A stretch of DNA of 6,996 bases from Planctomycetota bacterium. Its GTDB lineage: Bacteria; Planctomycetota; Phycisphaerae; UBA1845; PWPN01. Positions within the stretch are counted from its first letter, which is position 1. Every line of letters starts with the position of its first letter. The position numbers were made by a program, and so were the translations under genes. This document shows, piece after piece, positions 1-6,325 of this stretch. The notes below the pieces were generated by a model, which saw nothing but the letters and a program-made list of their open reading frames with translations, did no database searches and was not told the origin of the DNA. The DNA lies in NCBI GenBank assembly GCA_020346805.1, contig CP070790.1, positions 2,470,791-2,477,786 on the forward strand. Direction: 5' to 3'.

Positions 1-1976
1 ACCGGCCAGATGTCGAGTTTCCCGAATTTGCTCCCCTGTGGCGTGAAGGCTGGTCATGGACAGATGAGAGTGGCATGAAAGTTCGTTATGGTTATAAAGG
101 CATGCCGCTTGGTGCTTATGTGTTCGCCTATTTCAAGAATACCGGAGAAAATGGTATTCAGGTTCAAGATGTTCTGTTTAACGGAATCAGCTTGGCCAAA
201 GGAATTGCGCCGGAGTGTGAGGTCAAGGTGAAGGGAGACGAAAAATATCCATCCAGCTTGAAGTTTTCAAAACTGCCCAAAGATCAAATTGATAAGTTGA
301 TCGAAGCCGGCGAGCCGGTCTGGTGGAAGGTTGAACCGATGACGGTTTCCCCCGGCTCAATAGCGGAGGTTACGATAAGACTGCGCCGCAATCCGAAAGT
401 TGACACATTGCAGGTGGGCCTGCCGATCAATGAGGGTAAATGGCTGCAGGCGGATATCAGGACCTCAAGACGGCAACCGCGATTTTTCAGTATCAATTTT
501 TCTCCCGCACTGGACAAGGTTTTTGCCTATCTGCGTCATCACAGTGGAACGGGCGTGGCTCCCGAAAAAGTTTTTGTCGATGGGAAAGATGTTACGGAAC
601 GCTGTACCATAGTTTCAGATAGTTCGGTCGATACTGTCCCGGTGGTTATCGAATTGGATAAACCACTTTCCGAAGGCAGCTATCATTTCTTCCAGGCGGA
701 TTATGATGACGGCTCAACCGCACTGGCAGGTATCGGAGCCTGGCAACTGGGCATGGTATACGGCATGTGGGGTTGCAATACGCGCGGCGAATCGCCGGAG
801 GACATCGCCCGCCGCTTCCTGACTGATATGGCCGAGCACAACATCAATGTCCATATGAGTCACTGCGGCGGGCCGGGCAACAGTTATATGAATAGTGAAG
901 AGGGATTGAAGCTGCTGCAATCCCTCGGAATGCGTCAGATGCTGACCTGGGTCAACCCAAAACGCGATCCTGTTTTCTACTTCCTCACCGATGAGCCCGA
1001 CGCCGCCGATTTTATGAGCCGGATGCTCGAACCGTCGCGCCGGCTGGGAAGCTTGGGACAATGGCTGGTCGAGAGATGCAAGCTGTTTCGCCGTCATGAC
1101 CAGGCCAACGCCCCCATACTGCTGAACGTGGATAATACCTTCAAGCCGGAGAACTGGTATATGTATGCCCAGCTTGCCGACATTCCTTGTGCCGACCCTT
1201 ACTACCAGGAGGCGGTACAGAGTGTATGGAGTGCCGACCCGACGAACATCGGTGCTTACGTCAAGCCCACTTATGTCTACGCGGTTGGAACCATCTATCA
1301 GTCGGCTGCCGCTCCCGACCCGATGCACCTGATCCTGCATACCTGCCGATTTGATTTTAAGCCTGAGGAGTTTCCTTACCGCGGGCCGACGCCGGAAGAG
1401 AAACGCGTCGAGGTATATTACGCATTGGCTGCCGGGACCAAGGCTATTTCCTACTGGTGGTATTCACCCAACAATCGCTATCATGGGTGCGGCGGGGATA
1501 ATCCCGAGATGGTTGCGTTATGGACAGAGATCGGTCTGATGGGTGCGGAGTTACGCACCGCCGCCCCGCTGATTACCCTTGGCTGCCCGGCCGACATACC
1601 GCTTAAGGCTCCGAGACTCTTGTGGGTTCGTTCGTTGCTGGCGGGTGCGGATTCGATCGTGGTTCTGGTGGTGAACGATAACATGGCTTCCGACCGGTTA
1701 GGTACCGTTGTAAAACCGCAGCAAAACGCTTTTGTCAAAATAAATATACCTTCGTGGATCGAGCCCGGCAGTGTGTTTGAAATTAATTACGATGGCACAA
1801 AAGACATCAACTGGAAGGTTGCCGACTCGGGTGTCCACCTGGAGCTGGGTACGGTAGATCTTACTCGATTGATCGTTATATCTCAGGATTCCGGACTGCG
1901 AAAACGCATCCAGCGAGACTACGACCTGCAATTTGCATCCAATGTCCGGAAACTGACGGCGAAGATGAAAAAATAG
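1..1976 (+). CDS. Glycoside-hydrolase-like TIM-barrel protein, 5' partial
   Basis: No specific family is recognised, but the architecture suggests a carbohydrate-active or carbohydrate-binding protein. The frame is open from the window edge; codons from position 3 read RPDVEFPEFAPLWREGWSW before the ATG at 75. That ATG has no convincing ribosome-binding site, so the gene starts outside the window and about 657 residues are visible. Numbering from Met at 75, residues 1 to about 215 are beta-rich with no catalytic motif seen. Residues from about 225 to 480 look like a TIM barrel: they open with YGMWGCNTRGESPEDIARRF, include FYFLTDEPDAADF (Asp306-Glu307), and continue to AISYWWYSPNNRYHG near 455-470. 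A beta-type C-terminal domain ends in a basic tail (KLTAKMKK). In retaining and inverting TIM-barrel hydrolases an acidic pair after a strand is often catalytic, so Asp306/Glu307 are the candidates. The signal peptide, if any, is out of view. Confident as a gene; enzyme activity is inferred. Confidence 0.75.
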   Translation, partial: RPDVEFPEFAPLWREGWSWTDESGMKVRYGYKGMPLGAYVFAYFKNTGENGIQVQDVLFNGISLAKGIAPECEVKVKGDEKYPSSLKFSKLPKDQIDKLIEAGEPVWWKVEPMTVSPGSIAEVTIRLRRNPKVDTLQVGLPINEGKWLQADIRTSRRQPRFFSINFSPALDKVFAYLRHHSGTGVAPEKVFVDGKDVTERCTIVSDSSVDTVPVVIELDKPLSEGSYHFFQADYDDGSTALAGIGAWQLGMVYGMWGCNTRGESPEDIARRFLTDMAEHNINVHMSHCGGPGNSYMNSEEGLKLLQSLGMRQMLTWVNPKRDPVFYFLTDEPDAADFMSRMLEPSRRLGSLGQWLVERCKLFRRHDQANAPILLNVDNTFKPENWYMYAQLADIPCADPYYQEAVQSVWSADPTNIGAYVKPTYVYAVGTIYQSAAAPDPMHLILHTCRFDFKPEEFPYRGPTPEEKRVEVYYALAAGTKAISYWWYSPNNRYHGCGGDNPEMVALWTEIGLMGAELRTAAPLITLGCPADIPLKAPRLLWVRSLLAGADSIVVLVVNDNMASDRLGTVVKPQQNAFVKINIPSWIEPGSVFEINYDGTKDINWKVADSGVHLELGTVDLTRLIVISQDSGLRKRIQRDYDLQFASNVRKLTAKMKK

Positions 1977-2217
1977 TCGGATTTGATATGAAATGTGTAA
2001 ATACGTTAACCTTTCAAGAGGTAAAGACGAGATCATTGAAATACTGCGTTCGCCTTGCCGATTGAATCCCATGGAACAGTTTTATCCGTCACTGTTGAGG
2101 GTATGTTTTTAGACGATATGCCCTTTGAGGTCACATATTATATAGAGTTTGTGGGGCGTGAAGACCAAACTTTTTCATTGGCGGCCTGTTGCCTTGGTAT
2201 TTTGAAAGTGCTCACTA
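1977..2217. other. Convergent intergenic gap, no supported gene
   Basis: This 241-bp, fairly AT-rich gap lies between two convergent genes, so transcription from both sides should stop here. I found no strong hairpin followed by a T-run in either direction. The best candidate is a 6-bp inverted repeat (AACAGT at 2075-2080, ACTGTT at 2091-2096, 10-base loop), with a short T-run only at 2106-2110, which is too far away for a standard intrinsic terminator. Open frames crossing it have no ribosome-binding site and no recognisable protein content. Confidence 0.5.
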
Positions 2218-3279
2218 TCATGGTTCTATTGATTGAGCAGCCGACCACCAGCATATTTGTGTTCCCTTAACCCACTCGACATGGCTGTCGCCGAAGATGG
2301 CATTTGTACCACCACCATTTGCAGTCCGATGACTCCCGCGGTTTATCCGTTGACTTCCGCGTTGTGTGAAGTGTTCACCCATGCAGCAAATAGCGACTGT
2401 GATTTCGCTGGTGCTTGCACACCTCAAGCGGCGCATATCTGACGCGGTCCACCGGCGGTGTGCATTGGCGGATACTCGGCATTTTTGTGGGTGATCGAGT
2501 TTGACACTGTTCGATATAAAGGGAAGTCTTTTGCCGTCATAAAAATATATGTTCTCATTCGGATAATGCTGGGGTTTCATTCTATTCCATGTGGTGGCCG
2601 TGTATTTAATATATCCGTCCCCGGTGGTAAGAGTGTTTCTGGCAGGGTAATCCCCAATGTTAGCGCCGCGTAAATAGTAATTTTTCTCCCATTGATTGGT
2701 AATATAGCAGTCCCGCCTGCCGCCATACCTGACAATTCCTGAATCATAATTTCCTATGGTTGTGGCGTCAGCCTTTTCACGCTCGAACGGACAAACGTAG
2801 TAATCCGGCATGAAACGTTGAAAATACTCATCTACATAATAATGGTCTGTGCCGGGATATTTGATGTGGGTATCTGGAGTAGGCCATTTTTTGTCTGGAT
2901 CAAGAAGCCCATTCGTTTTCGACTTGAGCCCTCTGGTTCTCGCGTCGTAGTTACGAAAAGCAAGCGAAAGATAGGCGACCCTCATAGGGGCTTGTGAACC
3001 TTTACTGACCGGGAACTCCCCTTCGGCAAAAGAGAACATGACCGGGACATAACCCTTATACTCAGACTGATACGCTGCCATTATAGTTCCAATCTGCTTA
3101 CAATTTGCCTTGCAGGTCAGGTTTTTGGCCTGGTTACGGGCTTGCTGCAGTGATGGCAACAGGATCGCCATCAGCAGGGCAATAATGGCAACTACTACCA
3201 AAACCTCGATCAACGTAAAACCCTGATGCCTGCTTGTCTTGAACTGCTTTGGTGCGTGGCTAAGTCGGGGGCAAAACAT
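2218..3279 (-). CDS. Prepilin-type N-terminal methylation domain protein (type II secretion-like pseudopilin)
   Basis: This is a 353-residue secreted or surface pseudopilin. The leader is 20 residues and basic, ending in RHQG. Prepilin peptidase would cut after Gly20, leaving FTLIEVLVVVAIIALLMAIL with Phe at +1 and the conserved Glu at +5. The hydrophobic helix runs to about residue 41 and is followed by the LPSLQQARNQAK amphipathic stretch and a C-x3-C pair (56, 60). The C-terminus has NAIFGDSHVEWVK (326-338), a variant of the ADGHVxW ending of the planctomycete/Lentisphaerae H-X9-DG pseudopilins. Here Ser replaces Gly, and His317 is 13 residues before Asp331. In-frame ATGs at 3402 and 3351 are rejected: the first lies upstream of the promoter, the second lies in its -10 box, and neither has an SD. 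The ATG at 3279 has AAAGG seven bases upstream. Such proteins occur in many copies per genome and their individual roles are unknown. The segment at residues 268-300 is unusually rich in Arg and Cys for this family. Confidence 0.9.
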   Translation of the reverse strand: MFCPRLSHAPKQFKTSRHQGFTLIEVLVVVAIIALLMAILLPSLQQARNQAKNLTCKANCKQIGTIMAAYQSEYKGYVPVMFSFAEGEFPVSKGSQAPMRVAYLSLAFRNYDARTRGLKSKTNGLLDPDKKWPTPDTHIKYPGTDHYYVDEYFQRFMPDYYVCPFEREKADATTIGNYDSGIVRYGGRRDCYITNQWEKNYYLRGANIGDYPARNTLTTGDGYIKYTATTWNRMKPQHYPNENIYFYDGKRLPFISNSVKLDHPQKCRVSANAHRRWTASDMRRLRCASTSEITVAICCMGEHFTQRGSQRINRGSHRTANGGGTNAIFGDSHVEWVKGTQICWWSAAQSIEP

Positions 3280-3286
3280 GCTAGTA

Positions 3287-3291
3287 CCTTT
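3287..3291 (-). promoter_or_regulatory. Ribosome-binding site deciding the pseudopilin start
   Basis: On the minus strand AAAGG lies seven bases before the ATG at 3279. The two upstream in-frame ATGs have nothing comparable. This gives a leader of normal length (20 residues) before the prepilin cleavage site. Confidence 0.7.
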
Positions 3292-3349
3292 AAACGGATA
3301 TTTCCCATCGGGCGCTGGCGCTTGGAGATCACCTGCCTTGTCGGCTTCC

Positions 3350-3378
3350 ATTATAACATAAATGAGGCTCGATGTTGA
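3350..3378 (-). promoter_or_regulatory. Sigma70-type promoter with extended -10, upstream of the pseudopilin
   Basis: Read on the minus strand, a perfect TATAAT (3355-3350) is preceded by TGT, giving an extended -10 (TGnTATAAT). A -35-like TCAACA (3378-3373, four of six matches to TTGACA) lies exactly 17 bases upstream. Transcription would begin near 3343, leaving an untranslated leader of about 63 bases before the ATG at 3279. The pseudopilin is therefore probably transcribed independently of the porin upstream. Sigma factor preference in this lineage is assumed. Confidence 0.6.
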
Positions 3379-3506
3379 GTTGGTTGAGATTATTTTCATC
3401 AATGGGATTACTCGGTCAACAAAATGTTTTTTTCCGGCTAAGATGCAAATATTACGAGCTAAACCTCAACGTCTGAATTCTAGAAATGATTTGTGTCAGT
3501 TATTCT

Positions 3507-3536
3507 CGTTTATTGAAGAGGACTTATTCGTTTATT
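3507..3536. repeat. Short AT-rich direct repeat downstream of the porin
   Basis: CGTTTATT occurs at 3507-3514 and again at 3529-3536, 22 bp apart or about two helical turns, within an AT-rich stretch starting six bases past the porin stop codon. No hairpin or T-run makes it a terminator. It could be a protein-binding site or chance in AT-rich DNA. Confidence 0.25.
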
Positions 3537-3541
3537 CGTGC

Positions 3542-5002
3542 TTAGAAACTCATTTGTGCCCGTAAGCCGTAGACGAGGGCCACGTCGCGATCCTGGAATC
3601 CGCCGCCAGGATTCACGATCACCTGCAGATCCGGAGTAATGTGCAACCATGGGGTAACTTCTATATTATAGAAGAGTTCCACGCCCTGTTCAGAATGAAT
3701 ACCGGACAAGGCGGGTAGACCGTCGTTGAAGTTGATATGGTAGTAGCCGATGCCGAAGCGGTCATGATCACGTTCAGGAAGGATGCCCTTGCCGCCAATC
3801 CCGAATGTGTAGCAGGCCTCGATGGGGTTCGAGTCTCCGGGTGACCATCCGAACCGGCCGAAAACACCCACGCCTTGGGTGGGATCCTCGGCCTCCACAT
3901 AGAGATACTGGTCGAAGTCGTACCAGAAGGCCCAGTCGTCCGGGCGAGGACTCGGTTCCAGCAGTCGGCTCAGCAGGAAGCGGGTGGCGATGCCCCTGAC
4001 CTTCGGCAACTGCTGGCCGGGTGTGAGGAGGTTCTTCGGCAGGTTCAGTCGCTCAAAAGAAGGGGCTGCTGCGCCGGACAACAACAGACGACCTGTGTCG
4101 TCGAGATCAATGCGGTCTCGCGAGCTCCAGGCAAAGTTGAATCGTTGCGTTCCGGGCAAACCGAAGGGCTTGATGTGGAATGCGAACGCCTGCAATAGTG
4201 TCATTCCGTTGGGGGAGTGAAAGGCGGTGTCAAACCCGGTGCGAGTCGGTCGGCCGTGGGAATCGATCACGAACGTGGCGACGTCGAACCACTTCGTGGG
4301 CATCATGCCCACACCAGCCGCCAACGCGGTGTATGGGATCAGGGCAAAAGTCGTCGGATCCTGCCAAAGGGCTGTGTTCAAGAACTGGTTGTATGCATCT
4401 CCCGTAAACGCGTTGCCGCCGGGCAGTCGGGTAAAATCGATCTTGCCGGCCAGCACGTACAGCTTCTCGCTGAGAAACTGCATGAAATACGCTTCCGTCA
4501 GCGTCGTGAGGCCGCAGTCGTCGGGCCCGGGGAAAAGTGCGTCGAAGTTCGTCGGGGAGATCGATCCGACCTTGTCGTTGATGCTCTTTCCGAAGACCGT
4601 CTCACCGCGGATCTTGGCGAATCCGCCCGGCCATAAACCCATCCGTCCGGTGTCAAGCTGCAGAATGTAGTCGGCCGATCCGGCGTACCGAAAAGCCTCG
4701 CTGGTGTCCCTGCCGCCGTGAGCGTTTCCCATGGCGAATTGAAGGACTTCCACGTTGAACGAGATGCCCTTCTGTGCCAAATCATTTCGCAAACCACCCC
4801 AATCGCCCGTGAGAGCCGGACTCGTCCACAGATCACCGCTGTAGTCCAGCTGGAAGAAGGCGGGGGCCTCCGCCGGCTGGGTGGCCGAAGCAGCGTCTTC
4901 GCCCGCGAGTGCATCCCCTTGATCCGACTGTCGTTCTTGTGCCAGTAAGTTTGTGGAAGCAAACACGCACCAGAACAATACAATAGATTGCTTTACATTC
5001 AT
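3542..5002 (-). CDS. OprB-family carbohydrate-selective porin
   Basis: This is an outer-membrane beta-barrel of the OprB type, a family known for passive uptake of sugars and related small solutes. The 486 residues begin with a signal peptide (basic NVK, a hydrophobic core, and likely cleavage after LLA at residue 21). An acidic, Ala/Pro-rich linker of about 35 residues follows, then the family's opening signature LTGDWGGLRNDLAQKGI at 64-80. A second family landmark is the GKIDF...NAFTGDAYNQFLN region (187-209), a periplasm-side turn and strand typical of OprB. The protein ends VYGLRAQMSF with a C-terminal Phe, the outer-membrane assembly signal. Its length is normal for the family. The ATG at 5002 has GGAG eight bases upstream. 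It follows the channel gene by 198 bp on the same strand, so it may be cotranscribed or use its own signals in the gap. The true solute cannot be read from the sequence. Confidence 0.92.
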   Translation of the reverse strand: MNVKQSIVLFWCVFASTNLLAQERQSDQGDALAGEDAASATQPAEAPAFFQLDYSGDLWTSPALTGDWGGLRNDLAQKGISFNVEVLQFAMGNAHGGRDTSEAFRYAGSADYILQLDTGRMGLWPGGFAKIRGETVFGKSINDKVGSISPTNFDALFPGPDDCGLTTLTEAYFMQFLSEKLYVLAGKIDFTRLPGGNAFTGDAYNQFLNTALWQDPTTFALIPYTALAAGVGMMPTKWFDVATFVIDSHGRPTRTGFDTAFHSPNGMTLLQAFAFHIKPFGLPGTQRFNFAWSSRDRIDLDDTGRLLLSGAAAPSFERLNLPKNLLTPGQQLPKVRGIATRFLLSRLLEPSPRPDDWAFWYDFDQYLYVEAEDPTQGVGVFGRFGWSPGDSNPIEACYTFGIGGKGILPERDHDRFGIGYYHINFNDGLPALSGIHSEQGVELFYNIEVTPWLHITPDLQVIVNPGGGFQDRDVALVYGLRAQMSF

Positions 5003-5010
5003 TTGATCAG

Positions 5011-5014
5011 CTCC
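5011..5014 (-). promoter_or_regulatory. Ribosome-binding site of the porin
   Basis: GGAG lies on the minus strand eight bases before the ATG at 5002. It follows GAAGTATT (5022-5015), an 8-mer that also occurs at 5068-5061 in the same leader region. Confidence 0.6.
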
Positions 5015-5077
5015 AATACTTCAGCGTTGTGCGGGGTCTGCTGCGATTTTCTCATGAGGTAATACTTCGCCTCGAAT

Positions 5078-5095
5078 GGTGTCGAACTCGACACC
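5078..5095. repeat. Perfect GC-rich inverted repeat in the porin leader
   Basis: GGTGTCGA and TCGACACC are exact reverse complements around a two-base centre. As RNA this makes a seven-pair stem with a four-base loop. It lies about 75 bases upstream of the porin ATG, within the 198-bp gap after the channel gene. No T-run follows on either strand, so it is not a classical terminator. It could be an operator, an mRNA-stabilising hairpin, or an attenuating structure between the channel and porin transcripts. No convincing promoter was found in the gap; a TATAAG at 5165-5160 (minus) has no matching -35. Confidence 0.45.
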
Positions 5096-5200
5096 TGCTC
5101 TACGACAAGATGTTATGAATCCGCCCAGTATTTGCCAGCAAGGCCTCGTCGTGCTCTTTCTTATATGACTGTCCCTCCTGAAATCTTCCTGCTGCCGAGA

Positions 5201-6325
5201 TTAGATAAACAGCGATCCGGCAAACAGCGCCACAAAAACCGCTGGAAAAGCAACACGAGACACATGATCGATCTTACGTGCCAATCCGCGGCGCTTGTGG
5301 TGGGCGAGATAGGACGTTGAGATCACCTCGACCAACGCCAGGAACACCAGTATCGTGCTGCCCAGCGTGAAGTAGTCCATGCGGGTCATATAGGGCAGGC
5401 GGGGAAGCAGGCCCGCCAGCACGAAACGATATGCGATCAGGGTCAGTATGGAGCTTGTGGCCACTCCTATCTGAGAACCGACTTGGCTGGGATCGATCCA
5501 GAACGCTGCCCAGGACATCAAGACAATCACTGCCAGCGGTACCATCACCTGCAAGAGATAGTAGATAAAACGGCGTTTGGCTATGAACTCAAAGGCAAAT
5601 CCCGCAATCTGGAGCTCTGCGATAGGTTGGTAAGGATGAGATGTGATCTCGTATTTCACTATTTCCCAGTCCGGCAGCGATAGCTGCTTTGAAATGCCCC
5701 CGCCGGTCAATTCTTCTATGTCTGTCACGACATCCGGTATGAATTCCAAATCGTCGGGCCGGGATCCCACTGCTGCAAACTGGATCGTGAAACGGTGTTC
5801 ATCCAGAGGGAACTTTGACAGTTCGAGTGGCTGGGACAGGGGCCCGACATAGCGCTGGCGGTAGATCACAGTACCGTCGGATCCTACCTCGACGATCTCC
5901 GGTAGCGAAGACCGTACAATGCCCCCCTGGTTCACGAGCAGAACCCGGGGATTCCAGACTTCCTCCAAGGGAATTGACCGCGTAGACTCCGCATTCCCTG
6001 CCAGGCGTTCATCCTTCCAGCGAAGGTGGATGAAGAAGTTGGCGACAAAACTCTGGGCGGCGCCGTCGATGTTGTCGACGTCAATGACAAATACTAAGTA
6101 GTGGACTTTTGTCGGACCTTTCCATTTGTCAGGGCGTTCTTCCTTTACCGCAGCCTTTTCTGCAGCCTTTTCTGCAGCCTTTTCCACTGCTTTTTCTGCG
6201 GCCTTTTCTGCGGCCTTTTCCACCGCCTTTTCCACGGCCTTTTCCGCATCCTGTTCCGCAGTAAATCCAATAACCGGGCAGCATGCCAGTAAGATTACTG
6301 CAACGTGAAATCGAAAGAAGTTCAT
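5201..6325 (-). CDS. Prokaryotic pentameric ligand-gated ion channel (Cys-loop receptor superfamily)
   Basis: This is an inner-membrane channel expected to form a pentamer with its ligand-binding domain in the periplasm. The 374 residues run: signal peptide 1-23; EKAA/EKAV repeat helix 28-59; beta-sandwich ligand-binding domain about 74-250; four membrane helices. Landmarks are VWNPRVL (123-129, loop A region), the Cys-loop equivalent KFPLDEHRFTI (171-181, without cysteines, as in bacterial members), and KRR (250-252) before M1. M1 is about 253-277 with conserved Pro263, and M2 about 283-306. The M2-M3 loop LPRLPYMTRMD (307-317) closely resembles that of ELIC. M3 is about 318-340, and M4 about 358-374 at the very end. 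There is almost no M3-M4 cytoplasmic domain, as usual in bacteria. Aligned by that loop, M2 has Gly2', Ser6', Leu9', Ala13' and Phe16'. The start ATG overlaps the stop of the HAD gene (ATGA), with AAGGG nine bases upstream. Ligand and ion selectivity are unknown. Confidence 0.93.
   Translation of the reverse strand: MNFFRFHVAVILLACCPVIGFTAEQDAEKAVEKAVEKAAEKAAEKAVEKAAEKAAEKAAVKEERPDKWKGPTKVHYLVFVIDVDNIDGAAQSFVANFFIHLRWKDERLAGNAESTRSIPLEEVWNPRVLLVNQGGIVRSSLPEIVEVGSDGTVIYRQRYVGPLSQPLELSKFPLDEHRFTIQFAAVGSRPDDLEFIPDVVTDIEELTGGGISKQLSLPDWEIVKYEITSHPYQPIAELQIAGFAFEFIAKRRFIYYLLQVMVPLAVIVLMSWAAFWIDPSQVGSQIGVATSSILTLIAYRFVLAGLLPRLPYMTRMDYFTLGSTILVFLALVEVISTSYLAHHKRRGLARKIDHVSRVAFPAVFVALFAGSLFI
6149..6244 (-). 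repeat. 12-bp tandem repeat (8 units) encoding EKAA/EKAV in the channel
   Basis: Eight consecutive in-frame 12-bp units on the minus strand encode EKAV, EKAV, EKAA, EKAA, EKAV, EKAA, EKAA, EKAA (channel residues 28-59). On the plus strand the units are variants of TGCAGCCTTTTC; two are identical to that and two read TGCGGCCTTTTC. The rest differ mostly in their first five bases. A degenerate ninth unit (EQDA, 6245-6256) precedes them. Divergence between units shows the array is not a fresh expansion, but the lengths are perfectly kept. The peptide is strongly helix-forming and carries equal positive and negative charge. Confidence 0.95.
6322..6325 (-). promoter_or_regulatory. ATGA stop-start overlap (translational coupling)
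   Basis: On the minus strand the bases ATGA contain both the channel start (ATG, 6325-6323) and the HAD hydrolase stop (TGA, 6324-6322). Ribosomes ending the first gene can restart on the second, tying production of the two proteins together. The channel's AAGGG (6339-6335) sits inside the last codons of the HAD gene. Confidence 0.85.

Noticed and set aside
75..77. ATG as the true start of the first plus-strand gene
   Set aside because: The frame is open to the window edge with protein-like residues before it, and no convincing ribosome-binding site precedes it.
714..1340. Long antisense open frame (208 codons) on the minus strand
   Set aside because: It is a shadow of the plus-strand barrel gene, with no ribosome-binding site and no recognisable domains.
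2075..2110. Bidirectional terminator in the convergent gap
   Set aside because: The stem is only six pairs with a ten-base loop, and the T-run is nine or more bases away, too weak to call.
3280..3402. N-terminal extension of the pseudopilin
   Set aside because: It would overlap the -10/-35 promoter and give a 61-residue leader. Neither upstream ATG has a ribosome-binding site.
4217..4670. Several plus-strand frames of 75-147 codons opposite the porin
   Set aside because: They overlap a well-supported porin gene, have high-GC shadow composition, and show no domain or start signals.
6149..6244. CRISPR-like array
   Set aside because: The 12-bp units are contiguous with no spacers, in frame, and encode a helical repeat.
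6101..6308. Plus-strand frames with Phe/Ala/Ser or Phe/Cys/Leu repeats
   Set aside because: They are the antisense reading of the 12-bp repeat in the channel gene. Their repetitiveness comes entirely from that array.
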